Position numbers and translations under genes: made by a program. The notes beneath the pieces were generated by a model, which did not search any database, was not told the DNA's origin, and was given only the letters and a program-made list of their open reading frames with translations. A stretch of DNA of 64,000 nt from Clostridia bacterium (GTDB taxonomy: Bacteria > Bacillota_A > Clostridia > Oscillospirales > CAG-272): positions 62,001-126,000 of the forward strand of contig JAFTUD010000010.1 of the NCBI GenBank assembly GCA_017466455.1, written 5' to 3'. This document shows, one piece after another, positions 24,812 through 33,686 of this stretch (the stretch's first letter is position 1; each line of letters opens with the position of its first letter).

Positions 24812-25317
24812 TCCGTTCCCTCCATATATTTTTTCAGCTTCTTTAGTGCCTCGGTGTATTTCCACGACACAGTCCCGCGAGGAATATTAAGATATACGGC
24901 AATTTCCTTTGCCTTAACGCCCGAATTTCTAAGTAGCACAATTTGCCTTTCAATCGGGTCAAGCGTATCAAGCGCAGCCCGTACAGTCATGCTAAGCGCC
25001 ATATCGCTCTCATAAGAGCCAATATCATCATTTTCTAAAAAGTCAAACGCAACCTCGTGCGACTGCTTTTTAAGATAGTTCAAGGATTTGTTCTTTGCGA
25101 TGGTTAATATCCATGATTTATATCCATGTCCCTTGAACTCGGCGGAGCGTGTCCACACAGTAACAAATGTGTCCTGCATAAGCTCCTCGGCTGTCATATG
25201 TACCCTTACAATTCCAAGGCAAACAGAGTAGACCGCCTGTCTTGTTTTGTTATATAATTCTTCAAATGCGCGCTCATCACCGTGGGCGATTTTCTGCGCT
25301 AACGAGTCAAGACTCAT
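24808..25317 (-). CDS. ECF-type RNA polymerase sigma factor
   Basis: At 169 residues it has only regions 2 and 4, as ECF factors do. Region 2 includes AEELMQDTFVTVWT and the HGYKSWILTIAKNKSLNYL stretch. Region 4 includes LDPIERQIVLLRNSGV, then AKEIAVYLNIPRGTVSWKYTEALKKLKKY as a helix-turn-helix. It is co-transcribed with the RsgI-like gene (four-base overlap) from a promoter at 25348-25376. Its regulon is not visible; the lipoprotein gene upstream is a plausible member. Confidence 0.9.
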   Translation of the reverse strand: MSLDSLAQKIAHGDERAFEELYNKTRQAVYSVCLGIVRVHMTAEELMQDTFVTVWTRSAEFKGHGYKSWILTIAKNKSLNYLKKQSHEVAFDFLENDDIGSYESDMALSMTVRAALDTLDPIERQIVLLRNSGVKAKEIAVYLNIPRGTVSWKYTEALKKLKKYMEGTE

Positions 25318-25347
25318 ATTTGCCTCCTTATTGCGAATTTCAACTAT

Positions 25348-25376
25348 ATTTTACTGCTTTTCCGCAATAAAGTCAA
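25348..25376 (-). promoter_or_regulatory. Sigma-A-like promoter of the ECF sigma operon
   Basis: Minus strand TTGACT (25376-25371), 17-bp spacer, TAAAAT (25353-25348), about 30 bp upstream of the start codon and its GGAGG ribosome site. Confidence 0.7.
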
Positions 25377-25422
25377 GGCTTTTTGCCCCAAGGAAGAGCC
25401 CAAGGGGCAATATAGCTCGCGA

Positions 25423-26712
25423 TTATCTCAATCTGTCAGCCTTCTGCTTTTTGAAGAATTCATGAGCGCTTTCCATCTCACTCTTGAATTCTTCGTTCAG
25501 TTCCTTATTTGCCGTGTTAAAACCCTCTTTTATTTCGCCAATTGCTTGTTTTTGAGAGTCATCAAGTTCGGTTTCGTCCTTCATTTTGTCAAGGTCTTCG
25601 CCTATTCTTTCGATGAATTTATCAAAATCTTCAAGTCTGGTTGGAAACTCATTTTCCATTTCGCCAACTGCTTCTTCAATTTTTGCGCGATCCTCGTTTG
25701 AAAGCGGATAGTCCTTTTCGCGGTAAGCGTCAAGAATAGCCTCTACCTGACCTCTAATCTCGTCAAGATGTTCCTTTGCGAGTGTGTCAAGATATTCAAA
25801 AACGCTTTTGACAGTTACAACTCCGTCGTCATTCTTTATAAATTCACCATTTTCCTCTCCGATTATAGCGATAATGGCATTTATATCTTCCTCGGAAAGC
25901 TCGGCATTTTCAGCCTTTTTCTCAAGCTCCTTGTATAGGTCCTTTAGCTCCTCGTGCTTGCTCCAAGCCTCAAGATGCTCATCACCATAAATTTCCGCAA
26001 TTTGGCGCTCTCTTTCGAGCTTTAGCTCCTTCTTGCGCTCGTTGAATTTTTCCTTCAGCTCATCGCCGACAATGCCCTTGTATTCCTTAGCGTATGAATC
26101 AAGAAGCTTTATAAGCTCGCTCATTTCCATCTCAACGCCAATTTCTATTGTCATCTCGGGGTCATATTCCATAATTGACTTGATAAGGCGAAGCTTGGCA
26201 GGGTTGAAATTCTTGTAAAGCTCAGGATTTTCTTCCTTAAGAGCCTTTACCTCGCGCTCATCAGCAAGGCGTGGATTTGAGTTTACAATGGCAAGGGAGC
26301 TACCTTTCTTAGCACCGTCCTTTACCTTCTCCTCAAGCTCGGCTGTGTCCTCGCCTTCCTCCGCACTTACAGTTATCTTTACATCAGTATTGTCCTCGTT
26401 AAGATAGCCAAGCTCCTCAGCAAGCGCAACGATTTTCTCGGTTGCTTCCTCAGGGGTAAGACCGCTTAGGTCCTCATCACTGAGCAGCACGCTTGCATCA
26501 TCGTTGCAGGCGCGAACGCTTTCAACCTTGCCATCAGCTACAATAAGCTCAAGCGACGGATTTATATCAATCGCTATGTAGGCGTAAGCGCCAGCGTCAT
26601 TTCCCGATTCAGTGTCCGTGTTGGTTAATGTTGATAGGTCGCATGCTACAAATGACAGTGCAAGACACAGCACCAAAAGGCAAGCGACTAATTTGTTTTT
26701 CAAAGCCCTCAT
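25423..26712 (-). CDS. Lipoprotein carrying an RsgI-type domain and a long coiled coil
   Basis: The signal peptide ends with lipobox SFVAC (residue 25 region). Residues about 43-130 repeat the RsgI-like module of the anti-sigma factor downstream: YIAIDINPSLELIVADGKV, then a VRACNDDASVLL strand and a LTPEEATEKIVALAEELGYL helix. The remaining 290 residues are Lys/Glu-rich and helical. It has no anti-sigma or membrane-crossing part, so it cannot bind the sigma factor itself; an external partner, decoy or co-sensor of the RsgI-like protein is an inference from domain sharing and position. It lies 105 bp upstream of the sigma gene on the same strand. Confidence 0.8.
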   Translation of the reverse strand: MRALKNKLVACLLVLCLALSFVACDLSTLTNTDTESGNDAGAYAYIAIDINPSLELIVADGKVESVRACNDDASVLLSDEDLSGLTPEEATEKIVALAEELGYLNEDNTDVKITVSAEEGEDTAELEEKVKDGAKKGSSLAIVNSNPRLADEREVKALKEENPELYKNFNPAKLRLIKSIMEYDPEMTIEIGVEMEMSELIKLLDSYAKEYKGIVGDELKEKFNERKKELKLERERQIAEIYGDEHLEAWSKHEELKDLYKELEKKAENAELSEEDINAIIAIIGEENGEFIKNDDGVVTVKSVFEYLDTLAKEHLDEIRGQVEAILDAYREKDYPLSNEDRAKIEEAVGEMENEFPTRLEDFDKFIERIGEDLDKMKDETELDDSQKQAIGEIKEGFNTANKELNEEFKSEMESAHEFFKKQKADRLR

Positions 26713-26855
26713 TTTTTCATACCTCTTTTCATTAGATTTTTTTGCCTTGATTATACTCGGGTCTTCACCCTTGCACTAAGTAAGACAATCAAGAAACGAA
26801 AACGGTTGGAAAAATTTCAAAATTTTTCAAAAAATTTTTTCGGAGCAAGCAAAAA

Positions 26856-26897
26856 AGGGCGCTTAAAATGTAACATACATTAAAAGAACCCTTTTTA
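26856..26897 (-). terminator. Terminator of the lepA-hemW operon
   Basis: On the minus strand GGGTTCTTTTAATGT pairs imperfectly with ACATTTTAAGCGCCC, followed by six T. It lies 13 bp beyond the hemW stop. Confidence 0.7.
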
Positions 26898-26909
26898 ATT
26901 CAACATTAT

Positions 26910-28055
26910 TTAAATATGCTCCAAAATATCCGAAAGAATAAAGCTACTTACGAAAAATCCCGCCGAGCTGAAGCGTACTCGCTCATTATCCCGTATGATG
27001 TGTCCCGATTTTTCGTATTTTTCAGTATTGTATACACTGTCAAAATCAACGCCGAACTGCTCCTTGAACTCGCAAAAATCAACCCCGTCACAAAGGCGCA
27101 TACGAAGCATAACATACTCATCTCGCACTTCCTCGGCGCAGGGCGTGAGCGTTGCCTCACTAATCCTTTTCGGCACCGAGCCAAGAGAAATGGCAGAGCA
27201 GTATTCAGAAATGCTCGGCTCATAGGAATAGCGCACCCCGTCAAAAAACGAATGTGCCGACGGACCAAAGCCGACATACTCCATTGATAGCCAATATTTA
27301 AGATTATGTGCGCACCTGTGTCCGTTTTTCGCAAAATTGCTTATCTCATACTGCTCATACCCAAGCTCACAAAGTCGCTCGCACATTTTCATATACATTT
27401 CGTACTGTGTGTCCTCGTCGGGCAGATTTAAAGCCATTTTTGCAAACGGCGTACCGCTTTCAATCTTAAGGCAGTATGATGAGATATGCTCGGGCTCAAA
27501 GCTCGCCACATAGTCAATCGTTTTGATGAATTTGTCCAAATTTTGCTCGGGCAGAGCATACATAATATCAACGCTTATATTGTCAAACCCGACATCTCGC
27601 GCAAGGGAAAATGCCCTCTCAAAATCCGCAAGCGAATGAAGCCTGCCAAGCGTGCTAAGCTCGTCACTGTGAGAGGATTGCAATCCTATGCTAAGGCGAT
27701 TTATACCGCATTTTTTATACACATCAAGCGCTTTTTTTGTCACCGTGCAGGGATTAGCCTCAAGCGAAAGCTCCGCACTCGGCGCAAGGGCGAAGCACTC
27801 CCTTACCGTGTCGCAAATCCGCTTGAAATCATCGGGGTCAAGCAAAGACGGCGTGCCACCGCCAAAGAACACGCTGTCAACAATACACCCCGTGTATAGG
27901 TGCGACTCCCTTCGCATATGAGCGCAAATTGCAGACACATACTCCGAAAAATCGCGTTTATCAGAGCAGGCAAGCGAGTAAAAATCGCAGTAATTGCACT
28001 TTCTCTTGCAAAAGGGAATATGGATATACAGTCCTATATTCTTATTTATTGTCAT
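26910..28055 (-). CDS. hemW: HemW-like radical SAM protein (coproporphyrinogen oxidase-like)
   Basis: The radical SAM cluster motif is [19 protein letters not shown] (C-X3-C-X2-C), followed by the SAM-binding [10 protein letters not shown] and [10 protein letters not shown]. HemW proteins bind heme and are thought to insert or transfer it; they are often misnamed HemN, which has a different cysteine context. The length of 381 residues fits HemW. The start is ATG 28055 (or the adjoining ATG 28058), so it overlaps the end of lepA by 14-17 bases; the longer frame into lepA has no homology. The lepA-hemW order is conserved in Firmicutes. Confidence 0.92.
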   Translation of the reverse strand: MTINKNIGLYIHIPFCKRKCNYCDFYSLACSDKRDFSEYVSAICAHMRRESHLYTGCIVDSVFFGGGTPSLLDPDDFKRICDTVRECFALAPSAELSLEANPCTVTKKALDVYKKCGINRLSIGLQSSHSDELSTLGRLHSLADFERAFSLARDVGFDNISVDIMYALPEQNLDKFIKTIDYVASFEPEHISSYCLKIESGTPFAKMALNLPDEDTQYEMYMKMCERLCELGYEQYEISNFAKNGHRCAHNLKYWLSMEYVGFGPSAHSFFDGVRYSYEPSISEYCSAISLGSVPKRISEATLTPCAEEVRDEYVMLRMRLCDGVDFCEFKEQFGVDFDSVYNTEKYEKSGHIIRDNERVRFSSAGFFVSSFILSDILEHI

Positions 28056-29859
28056 CATCAAGCTTAAGCACCGCCATAAACGCCTCGGGAGTAACCTCAA
28101 CCGAGCCAAGGCGACGCATCTTTTTCTTACCCTCTTTTTGCTTCTCAAGTAGCTTTTTCTTTCTCGTTATGTCACCGCCGTAGCATTTAGCAAGCACATC
28201 CTTACGAAGCGCCTTAACCGTTTCTCTTGCGATAATCTTAGAGCCGATTGCCGCCTGTATCGGAATTTCAAAAAGCTGACGGGAAATGTTGTCCTTGAGC
28301 TTCTCGGCAATCCTTCTTGCTCTTGGATACGCCTTCTCGGAATGGACAATAAAGGTAAGCGCGTCAACCATTTCACCGTTAAGAAGAAAGTCAAGCTTAA
28401 CAAGGTTACTCGGCTCATAGCCGGATAGCTCATAGTCAAGCGACGCATAGCCCTTGGAACGGCTCTTTAAGGCATCAAAGAAGTCGTAAACTATTTCATT
28501 AAGAGGCAGAGAATAGTGTAGCTCAACCCTTTGTGAGTCAAGATACTTCATATCCTTGAAAACTCCGCGCCTATCCTGACAAAGGTCCATAATTCCGCCA
28601 ACATACTCCGTAGGAGAGATAATATTCGCCTTAACCATAGGCTCATATGCCACGCTTATTGAGTCGGGCGACGGATAATTTGACGGGTTGTCAACATATA
28701 CGACCTCACCGTCGGTTTTTTCTATCTTATAAATAACACTCGGTGCAGTAGTAATAATATCGAGATTGAACTCACGCTCAAGCCTCTCTTGAATAATTTC
28801 CATATGCAAAAGGCCCAAAAATCCGCATCTGAAGCCGAAGCCGAGAGCGATAGATGTCTCAGGCTCAAAGGACAGTGCCGCATCATTTAGCTTCAAGCGG
28901 TCAAGCGCGTCGCGAAGGTCGTTATACCTTGCGCCGTCAGCGGGATAAATTCCCGAAAATACCATAGGAAGCGCTTCCTTAAAGCCCTGTAACGGCTCAC
29001 TCGCGGGATTTAGCGCGTTAGTCACCGTGTCACCGACACGCGTTTCGCTAACCGTCTTAATGCTTGCGGTAATATATCCAACCTCACCGGCAGAAAGCTC
29101 CGTGCCCTTTTTAAGACCGAATGCGTCAAGATATCCCACCTCAACAACATCGTAAACCGCCTCGGTGCTCATAAGCTTTATTTTATCGCCCGCCTTGAGC
29201 GTGCCGTCCATCACACGCACATAAACAACAACGCCAAGATACGCGTTATAATACGAGTCAAAAATCAAGCACTTTAACGGCGCATCGGCATCGCCCTTCG
29301 GTGCGGGAATACCGTCAATAATAGCGTCAAGCACCTTATCAATATTAAGCCCAACCTTGGCCGAAACCGCAGGGCAGTCCTCGGCGATAATGCCGATTAC
29401 ATCTTCAATCTCGTTCCTTACCCTGTCAACATCGGCAGAGGGCAAATCTATCTTGTTAATAACGGGAACAATTTCAAGATTAGCATCAACCGCAAGATAT
29501 GCGTTTGCAAGCGTTTGCGCCTCAATTCCCTGTGTGGAGTCAACAACCAAAAGCGCGCCCTCGCATGCGTTGAGTGAGCGCGAAACCTCATAGTTAAAGT
29601 CCACATGACCGGGCGTGTCAATAAGGTTAAGGACATATTGCTCACCGTCGCTATGCGTATAGTCAATTCGTACCGCACGCGCCTTGATAGTAATACCGCG
29701 CTCACGCTCAAGGTCCATATTGTCAAGGAGCTGTTCCTCCATCTCGCGCTTTGAAACTGCATTGCAGTATTCGAGAATACGGTCAGCAAGCGTTGATTTT
29801 CCGTGGTCAATATGAGCTATAATTGAAAAATTTCGTATATTTTTTTGCCTGTCGTTCAT
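28042..29859 (-). CDS. lepA: Elongation factor 4
   Basis: LepA is a ribosome-associated translational GTPase. The G domain shows [15 protein letters not shown] (G1), DTPGHVDF (G3) and NKIDLP (G4). The C-terminal LepA-specific region includes [25 protein letters not shown] and ends KLDDDNK, with the individual motifs intact. At 605 residues it is full length. It heads the lepA-hemW pair. Confidence 0.97.
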   Translation of the reverse strand: MNDRQKNIRNFSIIAHIDHGKSTLADRILEYCNAVSKREMEEQLLDNMDLERERGITIKARAVRIDYTHSDGEQYVLNLIDTPGHVDFNYEVSRSLNACEGALLVVDSTQGIEAQTLANAYLAVDANLEIVPVINKIDLPSADVDRVRNEIEDVIGIIAEDCPAVSAKVGLNIDKVLDAIIDGIPAPKGDADAPLKCLIFDSYYNAYLGVVVYVRVMDGTLKAGDKIKLMSTEAVYDVVEVGYLDAFGLKKGTELSAGEVGYITASIKTVSETRVGDTVTNALNPASEPLQGFKEALPMVFSGIYPADGARYNDLRDALDRLKLNDAALSFEPETSIALGFGFRCGFLGLLHMEIIQERLEREFNLDIITTAPSVIYKIEKTDGEVVYVDNPSNYPSPDSISVAYEPMVKANIISPTEYVGGIMDLCQDRRGVFKDMKYLDSQRVELHYSLPLNEIVYDFFDALKSRSKGYASLDYELSGYEPSNLVKLDFLLNGEMVDALTFIVHSEKAYPRARRIAEKLKDNISRQLFEIPIQAAIGSKIIARETVKALRKDVLAKCYGGDITRKKKLLEKQKEGKKKMRRLGSVEVTPEAFMAVLKLDDDNK

Positions 29860-29883
29860 TCTGAATCCTCTCGTTTTATAAAA

Positions 29884-29909
29884 AGCCTCTGAATAGTATT
29901 TCAGAGGCT
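29884..29909 (-). terminator. Terminator of the glycosyltransferase gene
   Basis: A perfect 10-bp stem AGCCTCTGAA/TTCAGAGGCT is followed on the minus strand by TTTTTAT, 4 bp after the stop at 29914. Confidence 0.85.
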
Positions 29910-29913
29910 GGGA

Positions 29914-31155
29914 TTAAAAGCTTTTTTTAAGAAATTTGCGAATTTTTGACCCCTTCTTAAACAAAATCATTCCTGCAATGTAAACTATGTGGTTGTGCAA
30001 AAACTTGGTCTTGAAGGAAATCTCCGCCTGCGGAATTTTCACCGTGGCATCAGCTGAGTATGCAATAATCTTGCCCTGTTGCTTACGCATATAGTCTATT
30101 GAGCGAGCAACATATGAGTCGCTCCTGTCGTACAGCACATCGGTAGGATTGTCGCTGATCTTATAAAGCGCAAGCAGAGAAGCGTCAATCTCAGTAAAGT
30201 TCTCCGCAAGTATTTTATTCTTTGTATAAGCGCTTCCGTCCCTGAAGGTTGAGGGGCGTAGCTTCGTGCAATTATACCTTTCCTTGATGTACGGAATTAG
30301 GTCAAGGTATTTATTTTGCTTTGCGTGTGAGTAGTGGGAGCGAGCCATAAGCTCTGTCCATTTCTCAATATGTAGCTTAATTTCGTCCTTATGCACATTC
30401 TCGCCAATGCTCTCACTCATAGCTCGGAGCGTGTCCGTCATAGAGGTGATTTGACTGTGTAGCTTTTCCGCGCTTGAAACATTCACGCTTTGGCGTGGGT
30501 GAATACGGTAAAAGTAATATCCTGTGTGGACATTTACAACCCTTTTTGCATGCTTGAAGGCAAAGAAGTTAATCAGTGCGTCCTCGGAGTAAAGCACCCT
30601 GTCCATAGTGAGTGAAAGATGCTCAATCTCGCTTATTGCCTTTGACAAAACCTCGCGCTTGAAAATCTTGTTCCATAGCACAAAATATGAATGCTCGCGA
30701 CCGCATTGAGAGGTGAAAAGAGCCAAAACATCGTCACCCTCAGCGAAAATGTCGCCCTTGATTGTGGAATCTCTTGTGCAGATATATCTTGCGCGCTCGG
30801 ATTGAAACGCCCAATCGTTTATAACAATATCCGCATTTTCTCGCTCGCATGCGTCAAGCATAGGAGCATGGTAGTTGAAGGTTGATGTGTCGTCGCTGTC
30901 AAAGAAGGTGACATAGTCGCCCTCGGCAAGCTTTAATGCGTACATTCTTGCCGCCAATATACCGCGGTTTTCCGTCTTTACATAGCGAAGATGATACTTG
31001 TCAATAAAATCAGAGTATACAACCTCGCTTCCGTCATCAACAACCAAAATCTCATAATCCGAAAACGGTAGCGTGGAGCTTCTTATTGACTCAAGACACT
31101 CTCTGAAATAAACCCTGCTCGTATTATAGACGCAAATGATGACACTGAGCTTCAT
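29914..31155 (-). CDS. Family 2 glycosyltransferase
   Basis: The GT-A fold N-terminus KLSVIICVYN, the nucleotide-sugar loop ILVVDDGS and the metal-binding acidic motif TFFDSDDTSTF (about residues 85-95) identify a GT2 enzyme. These make or decorate cell-surface polysaccharide or teichoic-type polymers; donor and acceptor cannot be read from the sequence. There is no transmembrane helix, so it probably acts at the inner membrane face. The start is ATG 31155 with AAAGGAGCG upstream; the frame extends further upstream without homology. It is a single gene between two terminators. Confidence 0.85.
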   Translation of the reverse strand: MKLSVIICVYNTSRVYFRECLESIRSSTLPFSDYEILVVDDGSEVVYSDFIDKYHLRYVKTENRGILAARMYALKLAEGDYVTFFDSDDTSTFNYHAPMLDACERENADIVINDWAFQSERARYICTRDSTIKGDIFAEGDDVLALFTSQCGREHSYFVLWNKIFKREVLSKAISEIEHLSLTMDRVLYSEDALINFFAFKHAKRVVNVHTGYYFYRIHPRQSVNVSSAEKLHSQITSMTDTLRAMSESIGENVHKDEIKLHIEKWTELMARSHYSHAKQNKYLDLIPYIKERYNCTKLRPSTFRDGSAYTKNKILAENFTEIDASLLALYKISDNPTDVLYDRSDSYVARSIDYMRKQQGKIIAYSADATVKIPQAEISFKTKFLHNHIVYIAGMILFKKGSKIRKFLKKSF

Positions 31156-31289
31156 GCTTACACGCTCCTTTCTCAAATTTTGTAGATTTTTAAAGCATTT
31201 GACTGATGCGAAATCTATGCTTCTATCAATAATATTATATATTAACACAAAACCTCGCGCTTGTCAATAATATTATAACAAAAAATTTA

Positions 31290-31535
31290 ATGCAAAATTT
31301 TCCGGCGGTGCGGACCGCCAGCCAAGCTCTAACATCGTGCAGTATGAGCCGTTTCTGTACGCCCCGAGCAGTTTTCTTCACTCCGCATTGCGACTCCCTA
31401 CGGTCGCATGCATGGCTACCACCAGCCAATCGCACTTCGCCGAGGCTCGTGTTCTTGGGGTGTGCGCACATCCGAACTCCGAACTCCGAATTTGCGATAG
31501 CACTATTCCGCACTCCGCATTTGCGATAGCACCAC
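31290..31535 (-). repeat. Dispersed repeat copy D (minus orientation)
   Basis: Read on the minus strand: two TGCTATCGCAAAT-type boxes, TTCGGAGTTCGGATG heptamers, GCGCACACCCCAAGAACACGAG, CTTGGCG/CGGCGAAGTGCGATTGG, TGGTAGCCATGCATGCGACC, AGGGAGTCGCAATGCGGAG, then CTCGGGGCGTACAGAAACGG and GGCGGTCCGCACCGCC. This is the most complete copy. A 101-codon frame runs through it on the minus strand and encodes the same LAGGSHACDRRESQC peptide as the U32 insert. No conventional gene is seen in 31156-31597. Confidence 0.85.
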
Positions 31536-31543
31536 TCCAATAT

Positions 31544-31573
31544 AAAATCCCCGACACAGGGTCGGGGATTTTT
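31544..31573 (-). terminator. Terminator of the Na/Pi cotransporter gene
   Basis: A perfect 9-bp stem ATCCCCGAC/GTCGGGGAT with A and T runs on both sides, 24 bp after the stop at 31598. Confidence 0.85.
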
Positions 31574-31597
31574 GTGTTATTTGTGTGAAAAATCAAG

Positions 31598-33445
31598 TTA
31601 AATTGAGTATTTTTCGGAGAATTTATTGTAAGCCGTGATAAACTCCTTGTTTTCTTGATTTTTAACGGAATTGAGGTATTCGTGCGTTTCAAAGCTACTG
31701 TGAGATGTTTCAATAATAGCAACCGCGATATTTGAGCAGTGGTCCGAAATTCTTGAATAGTTGTTAAAAAGGTCGGAGAGGATAAATCCAAGCTCAATAG
31801 TGCAATTTCCTGCCTGAAGACGGGAGATGTGTCTGTTTTTCGCCTTTGCGATGAGCTTATCAATAACCTGCTCAAGTGGCTCAACGCGCTTTGCAATGCC
31901 TATATCATTTGTAACAAAAGAGTCAACCGAAAGCGAAATGATTTCGCGAAGCGCGCTTGTAATAACGCTGATTTCCGCCTTTGCCTCATCGGAGAAGGAA
32001 ATTTTCTTCTTATCCATCTCATCGGCAACCATCATGATGTTTATGGCGTGGTCGCTAAGGCGCTCAAAATCGCCGATGGTGTGTAAAAGCTTTGAGGCGC
32101 GCCTTGAATCCGCATCGGAAATTGAGCGAGAGGAAATTCGTACAAGATAAGTGCCGAGGTTGTCCTCATATTTATCAATAAGCTCCTCATTATCAAGGAT
32201 TTTTTGCGATACCTGAGGGTTATAGTTGTATAGATTATCAAGTGAAAGCGCGATTGTATCCTTTGCGAGATTGCACATTTCAATAGAGAGGTTTACACAC
32301 TCGGAAATTGCAACCGCGGGGGACTGTGTGATAAGAATAGGGTCAATGTAAGCAACTCTGCTTCTGTTGTCAGCCTTATCCTTAACGAGCTTGTAAGAAA
32401 GCTTCATTATAAGATTTGTGAACGGATAGAGCAGGAAGCTTGCCGCGACATTGTAAAGCGTATGGAAGGTCGCAATGCTCCAAACGCTTGGAACAACTGA
32501 CAAAAAGGCAGGACCGAGCGCGTCAATTATAGCAAGCGGAATCATGCAGGCCATTGAAGCGATAAGCTTAATAGCCAAGTGAGTTACCGCAACGCGCTTA
32601 GCGTCAGCGTTTGCGCCAAGGCTTGAGATAACCGCGGTTATACATGTACCTACATTTATACCGAGAATAAGAGGGATAACAACCTGATAGCCCATGCCGT
32701 CGGTGATATTTCCGCTTGCGTCAACAATCGTTGTAGCCGCAACGAGAATTTGAAGCACACCGGTTGCCGCCGATGATGACTGAATTACTGCGGTAAATAA
32801 TGTACCTACGATAAATGCGAGCCAAATTCCGATGTAAGGAGTGCCGAATACATCAACCGCCTTGAAAAACGCATCTCCGTAAAGAAGCTCGCCGGTGATA
32901 GGATCCTTGTCCGAAAGGAAGGAAACCGAGTCCGACATAAGCTCCATGCCCTGCATAAGGATTGCAAAGCCAAGGCAAATTGCACCGATGTCCTTATTTT
33001 TTCTGTTCTTACCGAAGAACATAATAAGCACAATACCGATAAGGGCAATAATAGGTGTAAAGAAAGACGGCTTGAGGAAATTCAGAAACAGAAGCGATGA
33101 GCTTCCGCCGTTTAGCGAGCTAAGACCTGTAATCCACGGAGTAACTGTCGTTCCTATGTTTGAGCCCATGAGCATACCGATGGTTTGAGGCAGGGTCATA
33201 ATTCCCGAGCCAACAAGACCGACGAGCATTACCGTTGTTGCCGAGGACGACTGAATTACAGCAGTAACACCGCAACCGAGGGCCATTCCCTTTAGCTTAC
33301 TTGACGACGCACTTTTAAGAATACTCTCAAGCTTACCGCCTGCCATTCTTTCGAGTCCGCTTGTCATGATATTCATTCCGTAAAGGAAGAAGGCAAGACC
33401 GCCAAGAAGCATTACAATGATTTTGGAAATTTCATATCCATTCAT
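31598..33445 (-). CDS. Na/Pi cotransporter family protein with PhoU-like C-terminus
   Basis: It is a membrane protein of 615 residues. The N-terminal two thirds contain the inverted duplicated QSSSA signatures of the NptA/type II Na/Pi family (TAVIQSSSATTVMLVG and TAVIQSSSAATGVLQIL) with about nine hydrophobic segments. Residues about 380-600 form a PhoU-like helical domain, as in many bacterial members, thought to regulate transport. It probably imports or exports phosphate driven by sodium. A PiT transporter (41541-42461) and an alkaline phosphatase (45744-47066) lie within 15 kb. Confidence 0.9.
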   Translation of the reverse strand: MNGYEISKIIVMLLGGLAFFLYGMNIMTSGLERMAGGKLESILKSASSSKLKGMALGCGVTAVIQSSSATTVMLVGLVGSGIMTLPQTIGMLMGSNIGTTVTPWITGLSSLNGGSSSLLFLNFLKPSFFTPIIALIGIVLIMFFGKNRKNKDIGAICLGFAILMQGMELMSDSVSFLSDKDPITGELLYGDAFFKAVDVFGTPYIGIWLAFIVGTLFTAVIQSSSAATGVLQILVAATTIVDASGNITDGMGYQVVIPLILGINVGTCITAVISSLGANADAKRVAVTHLAIKLIASMACMIPLAIIDALGPAFLSVVPSVWSIATFHTLYNVAASFLLYPFTNLIMKLSYKLVKDKADNRSRVAYIDPILITQSPAVAISECVNLSIEMCNLAKDTIALSLDNLYNYNPQVSQKILDNEELIDKYEDNLGTYLVRISSRSISDADSRRASKLLHTIGDFERLSDHAINIMMVADEMDKKKISFSDEAKAEISVITSALREIISLSVDSFVTNDIGIAKRVEPLEQVIDKLIAKAKNRHISRLQAGNCTIELGFILSDLFNNYSRISDHCSNIAVAIIETSHSSFETHEYLNSVKNQENKEFITAYNKFSEKYSI

Positions 33446-33500
33446 AAAATAAATGCCTTCCTGAGTTTGATTTAATTTTATGATGAGCCAAGCTCACCCG

Positions 33501-33528
33501 TATATAATTTTACTCTAAACAAAGTCAA
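33501..33528 (-). promoter_or_regulatory. Probable promoter of the Na/Pi cotransporter gene
   Basis: Minus strand TTGACT (33528-33523), 16-bp spacer, TATATA (33506-33501), about 55 bp before the start codon. Confidence 0.5.
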
Positions 33529-33616
33529 ATTTCAAGAGTTATGCCAAAATTTGTTGAATATGCCGAAAAAGGTCAAAAAAACAGAGCGAAATAAGTAGCT
33601 TTTGTCAAATGTATAC

Positions 33617-33645
33617 TTGACTTTTATTAAAATATATATTATACT
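33617..33645 (+). promoter_or_regulatory. Promoter of the first GH-A-like lipoprotein gene
   Basis: TTGACT (33617-33622), 17 bp, TATACT (33640-33645) in a very A/T-rich context; GGAGG precedes the ATG at 33687. Confidence 0.7.
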
Positions 33646-33686
33646 ATAATATATACGAATGAAATAAACCCCTACGGAGGTAGAAT

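Noticed and set aside
25383..25412. Terminator between the RsgI-domain lipoprotein and the sigma gene
   Set aside because: TTGCCCC/GGGGCAA forms a stem but has no T run on the transcribed strand, so read-through into the sigma operon stays possible.
31235..31540. 101-codon minus-strand frame through repeat copy D
   Set aside because: It is open because of the repeat sequence, has no ribosome site and encodes only repeat-derived peptide; it is listed as repeat.
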